64,000 nt of DNA, taken from the NCBI RefSeq assembly GCF_021044685.1, contig NZ_CP088014.1, positions 4,264,001 through 4,328,000 on the forward strand, in the 5' to 3' direction. The position numbers were made by a program, and so were the translations under genes. Of this stretch, positions 26,726 through 36,260 are shown piece by piece. A model generated the notes under the pieces. That model was not told the DNA's origin, did not search any database, and saw nothing but the letters and a program-made list of their open reading frames with translations. Numbering within the stretch: the first letter of the stretch is position 1; each line of letters starts with the position of its first letter. The DNA comes from Bradyrhizobium daqingense (lineage in GTDB: Bacteria; Pseudomonadota; Alphaproteobacteria; Rhizobiales; Xanthobacteraceae).

Positions 26726-27454
26726 TTAATGGGTGGAGTGCGAATTCACGCCGAGCTCGGCAAGGAGCTCGCTACGCGAGATGGGTGTCGAACCGTTGCG
26801 TGCGACGCGGTGCTCGTAGGCGATGGCGCCGTTCCGCATCACCAGGATGCGATCCGCCAGAGCAATCGCTTCGTCGACGTCGTGCGTGACGAGCAGAACG
26901 CCCGGCTGATGGTTGGCGACGAGCTCGCGAACGAGCTCATGCATGCGGATGCGGGTGAGCGCGTCCAATGCGGCAAACGGCTCGTCGAGCAGCATAAGCT
27001 CTGGTTGCTGCACCAGCGCGCGGGCCAGCGCGACGCGCTGGGCCTGTCCACCGGAAAGATTGCGCGGCCAATCGTCGAGACGGTCGCCGAGGCCCACCTC
27101 GGTCAACGCTTCGGCCGCGCGCTCGCGTGCGTCCGGCACCTGCAAACCAAGCGAGACGTTGCGCCAGAGGCTGTCCCAGGGCAGGAGCCGGTGCTCCTGG
27201 AATACCACCGCCGGCCGGCGTGGCGCGACGATGCGCCCGCCCTGGATCGAGTCCAAGCCGGCGAGCGCCCGCAGCAATGTCGTCTTGCCGCAGCCGCTTT
27301 CGCCGAGCAGGGCAACGAACTCGCCCCGCTCGATGCGCAGGTTCAGCTTTTCGATCACCACGCGGCTGCCGTAACTGCGAACGAGATTGCTGACGACGAC
27401 GGCCGGTCCGGTTTCGAATGAAGCGGGCGACAGTGGAGCCACGTGAGCGTTCAT
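26726..27454 (-). CDS. ABC importer ATPase, SsuB type
   Basis: 242 residues. Walker A GESGCGKTTLL at about 54-64, Q-loop VVFQEHRLLPWDS, signature LSGGQAQRVALARAL, Walker B LMLLDEPFAALD and switch VTHDVDEA are all intact. Its ATG overlaps the permease stop (27451-27454). It energises the importer formed with the permease at 27451 and the binding protein at 25704. Confidence 0.93.
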   Translation of the reverse strand: MNAHVAPLSPASFETGPAVVVSNLVRSYGSRVVIEKLNLRIERGEFVALLGESGCGKTTLLRALAGLDSIQGGRIVAPRRPAVVFQEHRLLPWDSLWRNVSLGLQVPDARERAAEALTEVGLGDRLDDWPRNLSGGQAQRVALARALVQQPELMLLDEPFAALDALTRIRMHELVRELVANHQPGVLLVTHDVDEAIALADRILVMRNGAIAYEHRVARNGSTPISRSELLAELGVNSHSTH

Positions 27455-28323
27455 CGTGCTGCCCCATAATTCGGATGCCAGGCGAGCAGGCGCCGTTCAA
27501 GGAAGCGGGCGATGCCATCGGCCGCGACGCCAATGAGCGCATAGATAACAATCGTCAGCACGATTACGTCGGTGCGCAGGAACTCACGCGCATCCATCGC
27601 GAGGAAGCCGATACCCGACTGCGCGCCGATGGTTTCAGCGACGACCAGCGCAAGCCATGCCGTCGCCAGCGCAGAGCGAACCCCGGTCAGGATCGACGGC
27701 AATGCGCCGGGAAGGATGATACGGCGGATCAGCTGAAGCGAGCTCAGACCCTGGACGCGACCGAGTTCGAGCAGTTTTGGATCGACCTGGCGGATACCGA
27801 GGACCGTGTTGATGTAGATCGGGAAGGTGACGCCGAGGGCCACGAGGAAGATCTTCTGGGTCTCGCCGACGCCAAGCCAGACGATGACCAAAGGCAGCGC
27901 TGCGAGGAACGGGATGGCCCGGATCATCTGCACGCTGCGGTCGATCAGAGCTTCGGCGATGCGGGAGAAGCCGACGAGAATACCGAGGCCGCCACCGATG
28001 GCCGTGCCGATCACGAATCCTGCCGCCGCCCGCAGCAGGCTCACGCCGAGATCGTTGAGCAGTGTGCCCGTGGTTGCAAGCTTGAAGGCGGTGCGGATCA
28101 CCTTGCTCGGTGCGGGCAGAACTTGCGGCAAGAGCCATCCTGCCTGCGCCAGCCATTCCCAGATGACGACAAGCGCGATTGGGGCGAACCACGACAGAAG
28201 CTGAAGGCCGCGAGTGCCAAGCTTGCCCTTCGTGGCGGTCGGAGCGAGTGCGCTGTCGGCCCTTTGCGATGACGGCGCGCGGTCCGCACCGATCACAGTG
28301 CGGTCGATGCCGCTCAGTTCCAT
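27451..28323 (-). CDS. ABC importer permease, SsuC type
   Basis: 290 residues from the ATG at 28323. A GTG at 28389 would lengthen it but has no better ribosome site. Hydrophobic helices include LLSWFAPIALVVIWEWLA and AAGFVIGTAIGGGLGILVG. The EAA loop is LGRVQGLSSLQLIRRIILPG. It heads the minus-strand operon permease, ATPase, binding protein, SfnB-like oxidase, flavin reductase, serine acetyltransferase. The divergent neighbour is an LLM monooxygenase. Confidence 0.92.
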   Translation of the reverse strand: MELSGIDRTVIGADRAPSSQRADSALAPTATKGKLGTRGLQLLSWFAPIALVVIWEWLAQAGWLLPQVLPAPSKVIRTAFKLATTGTLLNDLGVSLLRAAAGFVIGTAIGGGLGILVGFSRIAEALIDRSVQMIRAIPFLAALPLVIVWLGVGETQKIFLVALGVTFPIYINTVLGIRQVDPKLLELGRVQGLSSLQLIRRIILPGALPSILTGVRSALATAWLALVVAETIGAQSGIGFLAMDAREFLRTDVIVLTIVIYALIGVAADGIARFLERRLLAWHPNYGAAR

Positions 28324-28377
28324 ATTGCTCAAGACGCGAGACCTCGTTTCACGCACTGCATCTGACGCAGGAAGCGC

Positions 28378-28397
28378 GACGGCAATCACATGCCGTC
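28378..28397. promoter_or_regulatory. Inverted repeat in divergent sulfur promoter region (site 1)
   Basis: GACGGCA (28378-28384) and TGCCGTC (28391-28397) are perfect complements with a 6-base spacer. It lies 55 bases upstream of the permease ATG, between the minus-strand ssu-like operon and the LLM gene. Candidate operator; no regulator is encoded nearby. Confidence 0.4.
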
Positions 28398-28456
28398 TCT
28401 ACAAAATGTCCCACGAAATCGGGCCAACAGAAATAGAGCGGTATTTCAATTGTCGT

Positions 28457-28474
28457 CAGATCCGGAGTGATCTG
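28457..28474. promoter_or_regulatory. Inverted repeat in divergent sulfur promoter region (site 2)
   Basis: CAGATC (28457-28462) and GATCTG (28469-28474) flank CGGAGT. It lies about midway between the two divergent genes of the 28324-28585 gap. Short arms make chance plausible. Confidence 0.35.
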
Positions 28475-28585
28475 CTGTCGTCGCAGCGTGGCTGTGCGAC
28501 AAAGAAAATCTTTTGATGCGCGTCTGCTTGAACTTGCTCCGGCGATTGGCGAGAACGGCGAAAGTCGAGAGAGTTACGGGAGAGC

Positions 28586-29680
28586 ATGATGACGGCTGCA
28601 CCTCTTCGCTTCGGCATCTGGGCGCTGGTGCACGGGCCGCGTGCTGCACATCAGGACCCCGAAGAGCCCTATGACGCCTCGTGGGAGCGCAATCGTGATC
28701 TCATTCTTGCAGCCGAGGAGCTCGGGTACGATTCGACGTTGATCGCGCAGCACACGATCAATCCGCATCAGGAGGATCTCGATCAGCTCGAAGCCTGGAG
28801 CGCTGCCGCCGCGATTGCGGCGCTGACCAGGCGCATCGAGATCATCGCCGCCATCAAGCCTTATCTCTATCACCCCGTGGTGCTTGCCAAACTGGCGCTC
28901 GGCATCGAGAACATCAGCCGCGGCCGGTTTGCGATCAATCTGGTCAATGCCTGGAATCGTCCTGAGCTGGAGAAGGCGGGGATCGGCTTTCCCGAGCACG
29001 ATGCGCGCTATGCTTACGGCAAGGAATGGATCTCCGTCGTGTCCCGCCTGATGGAGGGCGAGCGCCTCAATTTCAGCGGCGATCACTTCAACGTCACGGA
29101 TTATGCGCTGCGGCCGACCAGCCTGTACCGCAAGCGCCCCGCCATCTATGTCGGCGGGGAATCCGAGCCCGCGCGCGATCTGGTCGCCGGCCATGGCGAT
29201 GTCTGGTTCATCAACGGCCAGCCGCTCGATGATGTCGCCGGCCTGATCGCCGATGTCGCGGCGCGGCCGCGCGGTTCAGCGCCGCCATTGCGCTTCGGTC
29301 TGTCCGCCTTTGTCGTGGCACGCGAGACCCGGGAGCAGGCGCAGGTCGCCTATGAGCGGCTGCTCAGGCTTGCGGCCAAGGACGCGCCGATGAAGGCAAT
29401 CCAGAAGCAGAATACCGATCCGAAGGTCGTGATGATGCAGACGATGCAGAAGACGCCGCGGGTCGGCAGCAATGGGGGTACGGCCGCGGGGCTGGTCGGC
29501 AGTTACGATGAGGTTGCGGTACGCATCGAGGCGTTCCATGCCGCCGGTATCGAACTCTTCATGCTGCAATTCCAGCCGTTCGAGGCAGAGATGCGGCGCT
29601 TTGCAGACGAGATTATTCCCCGCGTTCGGGCCAGACAATCGGCCAGGCCTGCTGCGAAGCTGGCCCATCCCGTAGGATAG
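28586..29680 (+). CDS. LLM-class flavin monooxygenase, SsuD/SfnG-like
   Basis: 364 residues. Luciferase-like motifs include LGYDSTLIAQHTINP, RRIEIIAAIKPYLYHPVVLAKL, SRGRFAINLVNAWNRPELEKAGI and YVGGESEPARDLVAGHGDVWF. Its length and pattern resemble alkanesulfonate monooxygenase SsuD and dimethylsulfone monooxygenase SfnG, not the 450-residue NtaA group. It would use FMNH2 and O2 to cleave a C-S bond, releasing sulfite or a sulfinate. It is divergent from the ssu-like operon that encodes a flavin reductase. A second ATG at 28589 is also possible. Confidence 0.9.
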   Translation: MMTAAPLRFGIWALVHGPRAAHQDPEEPYDASWERNRDLILAAEELGYDSTLIAQHTINPHQEDLDQLEAWSAAAAIAALTRRIEIIAAIKPYLYHPVVLAKLALGIENISRGRFAINLVNAWNRPELEKAGIGFPEHDARYAYGKEWISVVSRLMEGERLNFSGDHFNVTDYALRPTSLYRKRPAIYVGGESEPARDLVAGHGDVWFINGQPLDDVAGLIADVAARPRGSAPPLRFGLSAFVVARETREQAQVAYERLLRLAAKDAPMKAIQKQNTDPKVVMMQTMQKTPRVGSNGGTAAGLVGSYDEVAVRIEAFHAAGIELFMLQFQPFEAEMRRFADEIIPRVRARQSARPAAKLAHPVG

Positions 29681-29693
29681 GCCGTCGCGACGA

Positions 29694-31034
29694 TCAGGCC
29701 GACGCGACCTCCGGCGCTCGCTTCGCAAAGCGGCTCGTCGGCCGTGCCAAACCAAAATGGTCGCGCAATGTCGTGCCCGTGTACTCGGTTCGGAACAGAC
29801 CGCGCTTCTGAAGGATCGGCACGACGGTCTCGACGAAGGTCTCCAGGCCCGTGGGCAGAACGTCCGGCATCAGGTTGAAGCCGTCCGCGGCACCGGCCTT
29901 GAACCAGGCCTCGATATCGTCCGCGATCTGCTCCGGCGTCCCGACGATGATGCGATGGCCAACGCCGCCGCCGAGCGCGCGGATCAATTGGCGGACCGTG
30001 AGATTTCCGCGGCGGGCAAGGTTCACGGTGCCCTGGAACATGGTGTGATTGGCATTCGCCGGAAGCGGCAAGGGGTCGGGAAGCGGCTTGTCGAGTTCGA
30101 GCAGAGCGGGGTCGATCTGAAGCGTGCCGGCAAGACGCGCCAGGCTGTATTCGATGGGGACCAGTTCCCAAAGCTCATCCTGCCGCCGCTTTGCTTCGGC
30201 TTCCGTGCTGCCGATGACGGTCGCAAGTCCCGGCAGGATGACAATGGAATCACCGGAGCGGCCGTAAGCCGCGGCGCGCGTGCGCAGGTCGCGCGCATAG
30301 GCGACGCCTTCCTCGATCGACTGCGCGAGCGTGAACACGGCCTCTGCATAGGCGGCGGCAAAGTCGCGGCCATCGTTGGAGCCGCCCGCCTGCACCGTCA
30401 CCGGACGCCCCTGCGGCGAGCGTGGGACATTCAGCGGTCCGGCCACCGTGTAATGCGGGCCGCGATGCGCGATCGGGTGCACCTTCGACGTATCGACAAA
30501 TCGTGCGCTCGCCTTGTCGCCGACGAAGGCGTCGTCCTCCCAGCTGTCGAACAGCGCGTGCACGACCTCCGTGAACTCCTTGGCGCGCTCGTAGCGGGCC
30601 TTGTGCTCCAAGGCACCCGTGAGGCCGAAGTTGCGGCTTGAAGCGGCATCTGCGGTCGTGACCGCGTTCCATCCCGAGCGGCCGCCGCTCGCGTGATCGA
30701 GCGACACGAAGCGGCGCGCAATGTTGTAGGGCTCGTTATAGCTCGTCGACACCGTCCCGATCAGGCCGACATGCGTTGTGGCGGCCGCGACCGTTGCCAG
30801 AATGATGGTCGGCTCCAGCGACGTGAACGACCGGTAGTCGATGCGATCATTCACGGCCGGCGAATCCGCCAGAAAAATCGCGTCGAGCTTGCCGCGCTCT
30901 GCAATCTGCGCCACCCGGACGTAGTGCCCGAGGTCGAAGAAGGCGCGCGGATCACTGTCGGGCAGGCGCCAGGCCGACGGATAGACGCCGGAGTGAAGCA
31001 GGTTGACGTTCAGGTGCAATTGGCGTGGAGCCAT
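29694..31034 (-). CDS. LLM-class flavin monooxygenase, NtaA/SnaA/DszA group
   Basis: 446 residues from the ATG at 31034 (MAPRQLHLNV). It carries LHSGVYPSAW, GRSGWNAVTTADAASSRNFGL, SPQGRPVTVQAGGSNDGRDFAA and ends GTTLRDHFGLARPTSRF, a clear paralogue of 17309. It is on the minus strand downstream of an SsuA-type binding protein (44-base gap), so binding protein and enzyme probably share a transcript. It is convergent with the SsuD/SfnG-like gene, 13 bases apart. Substrate not identifiable. Confidence 0.92.
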   Translation of the reverse strand: MAPRQLHLNVNLLHSGVYPSAWRLPDSDPRAFFDLGHYVRVAQIAERGKLDAIFLADSPAVNDRIDYRSFTSLEPTIILATVAAATTHVGLIGTVSTSYNEPYNIARRFVSLDHASGGRSGWNAVTTADAASSRNFGLTGALEHKARYERAKEFTEVVHALFDSWEDDAFVGDKASARFVDTSKVHPIAHRGPHYTVAGPLNVPRSPQGRPVTVQAGGSNDGRDFAAAYAEAVFTLAQSIEEGVAYARDLRTRAAAYGRSGDSIVILPGLATVIGSTEAEAKRRQDELWELVPIEYSLARLAGTLQIDPALLELDKPLPDPLPLPANANHTMFQGTVNLARRGNLTVRQLIRALGGGVGHRIIVGTPEQIADDIEAWFKAGAADGFNLMPDVLPTGLETFVETVVPILQKRGLFRTEYTGTTLRDHFGLARPTSRFAKRAPEVASA

Positions 31035-31078
31035 GGGATTCCCAAAATTCAGCGGCCTGAGCCTCAAGCGGTCAGCAA

Positions 31079-32044
31079 TCAAGACCCCTTCGGCGACCAG
31101 ATCTTGATGGTCGTGGTGTCGAGCTTCACCGGGATCAGACCCTCGGCGTGAAACGCATCGGCAATGCGCTGCTGCTCCGACAGGCCTGATCCGGTGACTG
31201 CGCCCACCTGATAGGAGCGGTGGCTGTTGGCCTCCTCGACGATCGCCGCGTCGATGCCCCAGAGCCCGGCCAGCAACGTGGCCGCGTCCTTTGGCTGCGC
31301 CTTCACCCATTTGCCGGTTGCGGCAAGCTTGGTGAAGATCACATTCAGCACCTCGGCATGCTTATCCGCATAGGCGGCCGACGCGAGGTAATAGCGCTTG
31401 TAGCTCGCAAGGCCGTTGCTGCCGTCGGACAGGATCCGACCCTTGGTCTGATGTAGGGCGCTGGTCAGGAACGGATCCCAGGCGACCCAGGCATCGACAT
31501 TGTTGCTGACAAACGCCGCACGGCCGTCCGCCGGCGTCAGATAGGCGGGCGTGATGTCCTTGAAGCTGAGCCCGGATTTCGCCAGCGCCGCAAGCAGTAG
31601 ATAATGGCTCCCCGCGCCCTTGGTCACCGCGATCTTCTTGCCCTTGAGATCGGCAACGGTCTTGATGGTTGTAGACTGCGGCACGACGATCGCCTGCGCT
31701 GCCGGCGAGGCGGCTTCCTCGGCGACATAAGCGAGCTTGGCGCCGGCGGCCTGTGCGAAGATCGGCACGGTGTCGGCAACATCAGCGCCGAAATCGATGC
31801 TGCCGATGTTGATGGCTTCCAGCAGCGGCAGGCCGCTGGTGAACTCGTGCCAGGAGATGGTGACCCCGAGCGGCGCGAGCGCCTTTTCCAGCTCGCCGTT
31901 CGTTTTCAGGATCGCCGTCAGCGTCGAGGATTTTTGATAGCCGATGCGGATCTCTTCGGACGTCGCGGGCTGAATCGACGCCATGGCGAAGATGCTGAGT
32001 GCGGCCGCGGCGAGGGCCCGCAGGCGGGAGGTGAGACCAGACAT
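31079..32044 (-). CDS. Aliphatic sulfonate-type ABC substrate-binding protein
   Basis: 321 residues from the ATG at 32044. Sec signal AAAALSIFAMASIQPATS, then EEIRIGYQKSSTLTAILK, SGLPLLEAINIGSIDFGADVADTVPIFAQAAG and KGAGSHYLLLAALAKSG, all classic SsuA. No permease or ATPase is adjacent on this transcript. It lies between two NtaA-type monooxygenase genes and probably feeds one of the complete importers nearby (27451-25704 or 40816-38178). Confidence 0.92.
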   Translation of the reverse strand: MSGLTSRLRALAAAALSIFAMASIQPATSEEIRIGYQKSSTLTAILKTNGELEKALAPLGVTISWHEFTSGLPLLEAINIGSIDFGADVADTVPIFAQAAGAKLAYVAEEAASPAAQAIVVPQSTTIKTVADLKGKKIAVTKGAGSHYLLLAALAKSGLSFKDITPAYLTPADGRAAFVSNNVDAWVAWDPFLTSALHQTKGRILSDGSNGLASYKRYYLASAAYADKHAEVLNVIFTKLAATGKWVKAQPKDAATLLAGLWGIDAAIVEEANSHRSYQVGAVTGSGLSEQQRIADAFHAEGLIPVKLDTTTIKIWSPKGS

Positions 32045-32238
32045 GAACAATGATCCTGGAGCTAAGTCGCTTTGGCGACGCGTTTGACAAACTGCAGGCC
32101 GCAATGTGCCGGCAAGCTAGGCTGTGTTGCAATTTCACAATGCAGCGCAGTTGGAGAACGAAGCGTCTCCGGTCGGACACAATCCGAGAACGGAATTTTC
32201 CACGCGATGTAGCTCGTCATCGGAAATCGGTCGCCCCG

Positions 32239-33651
32239 CTATTCGGCGGCATCGGATCGCAGCGTGTCGGCTGAGCGCCGAAAGCCCGCGCCGGGATGCG
32301 TTGTGTGCAGCCGCGGGCCGCGTCCCGGGAATAGCTTTTCGCGCAGCGTGCCGTCGCGATAGGCGGTCTTGTAGACGCCGCGCGATTGCAGCTCCGGCAC
32401 AACGAGATCGACGAAGGCGTTCAGCGATTCCGGCGCGACCAGGCGGAACAGGTTGAAACCGTCGACGTCGGTCTCGTCAGCCCAGGCAATCAGCTCATCG
32501 GCGACGTCCTGCGGCGAGCCGACCACGAAGGGCGACCGGGCGCCGGCGCGGCTGAGCTTCGCGAGGTCGCCGACCTTGACCGGCCGGTCGCTCCGCACCG
32601 TGAAATTCTCGACCATCGACTGGATGGCGTTGCTCTCGACATATTCGATCGGCTGGTCGGGCCGATAAGTCGAGAAGTCGATGCCGGTCCAGCCCGACAG
32701 CAAGGCGAGCTGGCCGGTCTGGTCGACATGCCGTGCGTAGTCGTCGAGCAGATCATTCGCCTCGGCCCGTGTCGGCGCCACGATCACGGTCGCGCCGGCA
32801 AACAGGCGGATGTCGTAGGGATCGCGGCCATAGGCCTTGGCGGCATCGCGTATCTCGCGAACGGCGCGCGCAAGGATCGGCTTGGTCTGGCCGTTGAGAA
32901 AGATCGCTTCCGCGTGCTGGGCCGCGAAAGCGCGGCCGCGTTTGGAGGTGCCGGCCTGATACAGCAGCGGCGTCCGCTGCGGCGAAGGCTCGGCGAGATG
33001 GATGCCGTCGACCTTGAAGTAGGGGCCTTCGTGGAGAACGCGGTGAAGCTTTGCCGGATCCGTGAAGATGCGGCTGCCGCGGTCACGGCGAACGGCGTCG
33101 TCCTCCCAGCTTCCCTCCCATAGCTTGTAGGTCGCGGTGAGAAAGTCCTCGGCCGCGTCATAGCGGTCGTCGTGGGCGCGGCCAGCCGGAAGGCCCATGC
33201 CGCGCGCGCCGCTTTCGAGATAGCCGGTGACGATGTTCCAGCCGATCCTGCCTTTCGTGAGGTGGTCGAGCGTCGAAAACGTGCGAGCGAGTTGATAGGG
33301 GTGCTCGAAGGTCAGGTTGGATGTGATGCCAAAGCCGAGATGGCTGGTGACGAGCGCCATGGCGGACACGAGCAGTGTCGGGTCGGCGTTGGGCAGCTGC
33401 ACAGCATGCAGGGCGGCGGCATCGGCAGTGCCGCCATAGACGTCGTACACGCCGAATACGTCGGCCAGGAAAATGCCGTCGAGCAGTCCACGCTCCGCGG
33501 CCCTGGCGTAGTCGACCCAATAATCCAGCGTGTTGTAGTCGATGGACGCATCGCGCGGATGAGACCACAGGCCGGCCCAATTGTGGCTTGGTGCCGTCAT
33601 GTTGAAAGCGTTGAAGCGCAGCTCGCGCGGTCTCGTCATAATCTGGCTCAT
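32239..33651 (-). CDS. LLM-class flavin monooxygenase, NtaA/SnaA/DszA group
   Basis: 470 residues. Opens MSQIMTRPRELRFNAFNM with APSHNWAGLWSHPRD, then FLADVFGVYDVYGG, GRIGWNIVTGYLESGARGMGL, and YQAGTSKRGRAFAAQHAEAIF. It is more diverged from 17309 and 29694 than they are from each other, so a distinct substrate is likely. The second Met (33639) is an alternative start. It is divergent from the sulfhydrylase gene at 33891, with a perfect 10-base inverted repeat between them. Confidence 0.92.
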   Translation of the reverse strand: MSQIMTRPRELRFNAFNMTAPSHNWAGLWSHPRDASIDYNTLDYWVDYARAAERGLLDGIFLADVFGVYDVYGGTADAAALHAVQLPNADPTLLVSAMALVTSHLGFGITSNLTFEHPYQLARTFSTLDHLTKGRIGWNIVTGYLESGARGMGLPAGRAHDDRYDAAEDFLTATYKLWEGSWEDDAVRRDRGSRIFTDPAKLHRVLHEGPYFKVDGIHLAEPSPQRTPLLYQAGTSKRGRAFAAQHAEAIFLNGQTKPILARAVREIRDAAKAYGRDPYDIRLFAGATVIVAPTRAEANDLLDDYARHVDQTGQLALLSGWTGIDFSTYRPDQPIEYVESNAIQSMVENFTVRSDRPVKVGDLAKLSRAGARSPFVVGSPQDVADELIAWADETDVDGFNLFRLVAPESLNAFVDLVVPELQSRGVYKTAYRDGTLREKLFPGRGPRLHTTHPGAGFRRSADTLRSDAAE

Positions 33652-33710
33652 CGTCTATTTGCGAAGCACATTCGCTGCGCGTGACCGTTATTAACATTTT
33701 GCGCGAGCGA

Positions 33711-33746
33711 GTTTGTTTCCAATTCGGCGAAGGCACGGAAACAAAC
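33711..33746. promoter_or_regulatory. Perfect 10-base inverted repeat, probable operator
   Basis: GTTTGTTTCC (33711-33720) and GGAAACAAAC (33737-33746) are exact complements with a 16-base spacer. It is 60 bases upstream of the LLM ATG and 145 bases upstream of the sulfhydrylase ATG. The wide spacing fits two half-sites on adjacent helix faces (a LysR- or dimer-pair-type site) better than a hairpin terminator. Confidence 0.6.
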
Positions 33747-33890
33747 ACGTTGCGAGGCGGCGATGATGCAGCACATGCGTCGCTATCTTTCTGACACGCT
33801 CGACAGAGGCGGAATCCGGCCGCATCATTTTCGTCGAAAAGCATTGCGAGCCACGCACGGCGCGCTCTCGAGATCGAAAGGGAAAAGCAG

Positions 33891-35209
33891 ATGGCCTTGG
33901 AAACGCGGAATTTCGAGACGCTGGCGTTGCACGGCGGATCGTACCGCACCGATCCCACCACCGGCGCAGTGGCGGTTCCGATATACCAGACCACGTCATT
34001 CCAGTTCGAGAACGCCGACCACGCCTCGCGCCTGTTCGCGCTCGAGCAACTGGGACAATCTATACCCGCATCGGCAATCCGACGCAGGAGGCGTTCGAGA
34101 CGCGGCTTGCGGCATTGGAAGGCGGGGCGGCCGCGCTCGCCGTTGCCTCAGGGCAGACTGCTTCGGCCTTCGCAATCTTCAACGTCGCGCAAGCCGGCGA
34201 CAACATCGTGTCGTCGACTGATCTCTACGGTGGCACCTGGACGCTGCTGTCGCAGACCCTGAAGCAGTTCGGCATCGAGGTGCGGTTCGTCGATCCCGCC
34301 GATCCCGAAAACTTCCGCCGCGCGACCGACGCAAAGACGCGGGCGTATTTCGGCGAGACGCTCCCGAACCCCAAGCTGAACGTGTTCCCGATCAAGGAAG
34401 TCGCGGATATCGGCCGCTCGCTGGGCGTGCCGCTCATTCTCGACAACACGGCCTCGCCGCTGATCGCGCGTCCGTTCGAGCACGGCGCAGCGGTGGTGGT
34501 CTATTCCACGACCAAATATATCGGCGGCCACGGCACCGCGATCGGCGGCGCCATCGTGGACAGCGGCAATTTCGACTGGGCTGCGCATGCGGAGCGCTTC
34601 CCGCTGCTGAACAAGCCTGACGAGGCCTATCATGGCGCGATCTGGACCGAGGCGGCGAAGCCGCTTGGTCCGATCGCCTACATCCTGCGGGCTCGCGTCA
34701 AGCTGCTTCGCGACCTTGGCGCGTCGATCGCGCCGCAAAATGCCTTCCAGTTCATCCAGGGTCTCGAGACCTTGCCGCTGCGCATCCGCCAGCACAACGA
34801 GAATGCGGTGAAAGTCGCGAACTTCCTCGCGAAACACCCTTCGGTGTCAAACGTGATCTTTCCCGGCTTGCAGAGCGGAGAGAACAAGCGCCGCGCCGAC
34901 GCGTATCTGAAGGGCGGCTACGGAGCCCTCGTCGGCTTCGAGCTGAAGGGCGGCGTCGAGGCCGGCCGTCGCTTCATCGACGCGCTCAAACTGTTCTATC
35001 ATGTCGCCAATATCGGCGACGCCCGGTCGCTCGCCATTCACCCGGCGTCGACGACGCATCAGCAACTGACCACAGCCGAGCAACTCGCCGCCGGCGTCAC
35101 GCCCGGCTACGTCCGCCTGTCGGTCGGGATCGAGCATCCCGACGACATTTTGGCGGATCTCGGCCAGGCGCTGGCCCAGGCCGACGCTGGCGCCCGCAAG
35201 GCCGCGTGA
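33891..35209 (+). pseudogene. metY: O-acetylhomoserine sulfhydrylase, frameshifted
   Basis: From the ATG at 33891 the product begins MALETRNFETLALHGG with IYQTTSFQFENADHASRLFALEQLG, the family N-terminus, then leaves frame. The correct reading resumes as IYTRIGNPTQEAFETRLAALEGG and runs to 35209. Restoring one G in the GGG at 34052-34054 would read LGTIYTR. The PLP Lys lies in YSTTKYIGGHG. The intact enzyme makes homocysteine from O-acetylhomoserine and sulfide in the cytoplasm. It is followed 29 bases later by a MetQ-type gene. Either a recent null mutation or a homopolymer sequencing error is likely. Confidence 0.88.
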
Positions 35210-35238
35210 GACGCGTCAACTGAATGGGAAGTGATACA

Positions 35239-36069
35239 ATGAAATTCCTTCGTCGTACCGCTCACGCGGCAGGCCTCTGGCTCGCATTCACAGCCGCCGC
35301 CGTCGCTGGCGAACCGCTGAAGATCGCCACCAGCGCCGGCCCGGTCGGGCAATTGGCGTCCTTTGCCGCCAAGCTCGCCAAGGAGAAGGGGCAGGACGTC
35401 AAGATCGTCGAGCTGTCGGACTGGGTGGCGTTGAACGAGGTCGTGAACAGCGGCGAAGTCGATGCCAATCTGTTCCAGCACGCGACCTATCTGGCGCTCC
35501 AGAACAAGCAGCGCGGTTTCAATCTCGTGCAGGTCGACAAGGTCGGCGTGATCGCACCGGTCGGCCTGTTCTCGAAGAAGGTCAAGACGCTCGACGAGAT
35601 CAAGTCCGGCGACAGCGTCGCCATTCCGAATGAGCCGCTCAACGGCGCCCGGGGGCTGATCCTGCTGGAGCGCGCCGGGCTGATCACGCTGACACCGGGT
35701 AAGGGCTTCTCGGTCAGCAAGTTCGACATCGTTGAGAATCCGAGAAACCTCAAGATCGTCGAGCTCGACCCGGCGCAGACCTACCGATCGCTTGACGACG
35801 TGACGCTGGCGCTCGTCAACATCACTTACCTCATTCCGGCCGGCGGTGATCCCAAATCGGCCCTGATCATCGACCGCACCGCTGACGATGGCCTCGTGCT
35901 GCGCTTCACGGCCCGGCCCGACAAGAAGGACGATCCGCGTCTGAAGGCCTTCATCCAGGTGTTCAACTCGCCGGAGGTGAAGCAGTTCATCGAAGAGAAG
36001 ATCCCGGCGTTCATTCCCGCAGGGTTTGGAAGCGAGGAGAGCGGCCTCGTTCGGGAAACTGCGCCATGA
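35239..36069 (+). CDS. MetQ/NlpA-family substrate-binding protein (orphan)
   Basis: 276 residues from the ATG at 35239. The signal peptide ends AAAVAGEP, with no lipobox. GPVGQLASFAAKLAKEKGQDVKIVELSDW, NSGEVDANLFQHATYLALQ and GDSVAIPNEPLNGARGLILL are MetQ hallmarks. It lies 29 bases after metY and has no metN or metI partner. It is a second orphan of this type, distinct from the one at 16456. It likely binds a methionine-related sulfur compound. Confidence 0.9.
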   Translation: MKFLRRTAHAAGLWLAFTAAAVAGEPLKIATSAGPVGQLASFAAKLAKEKGQDVKIVELSDWVALNEVVNSGEVDANLFQHATYLALQNKQRGFNLVQVDKVGVIAPVGLFSKKVKTLDEIKSGDSVAIPNEPLNGARGLILLERAGLITLTPGKGFSVSKFDIVENPRNLKIVELDPAQTYRSLDDVTLALVNITYLIPAGGDPKSALIIDRTADDGLVLRFTARPDKKDDPRLKAFIQVFNSPEVKQFIEEKIPAFIPAGFGSEESGLVRETAP

Positions 36070-36260
36070 TCTATGTCGTCGACGTGAATCAGATGAGCTT
36101 TGCCTTCGTGGCAGGAAGTGAGAGGCACGCGTCGGAGATTGCGGGCTCGCCCGGGTTTGTGCAGGCGCTGGACCGATTTTTCCTGAATCGACAAGGCGCC
36201 AAGTGTCGGAACCATCGGCCGCGTGCTGCGACGGTTCAGGAATTTGCTCTCTTCAACGAC

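Noticed and set aside
25242..26729. 495-residue plus-strand ORF
   Set aside because: Antisense to the SfnB-like and SsuA-like genes; a high-GC shadow with low-complexity sequence.
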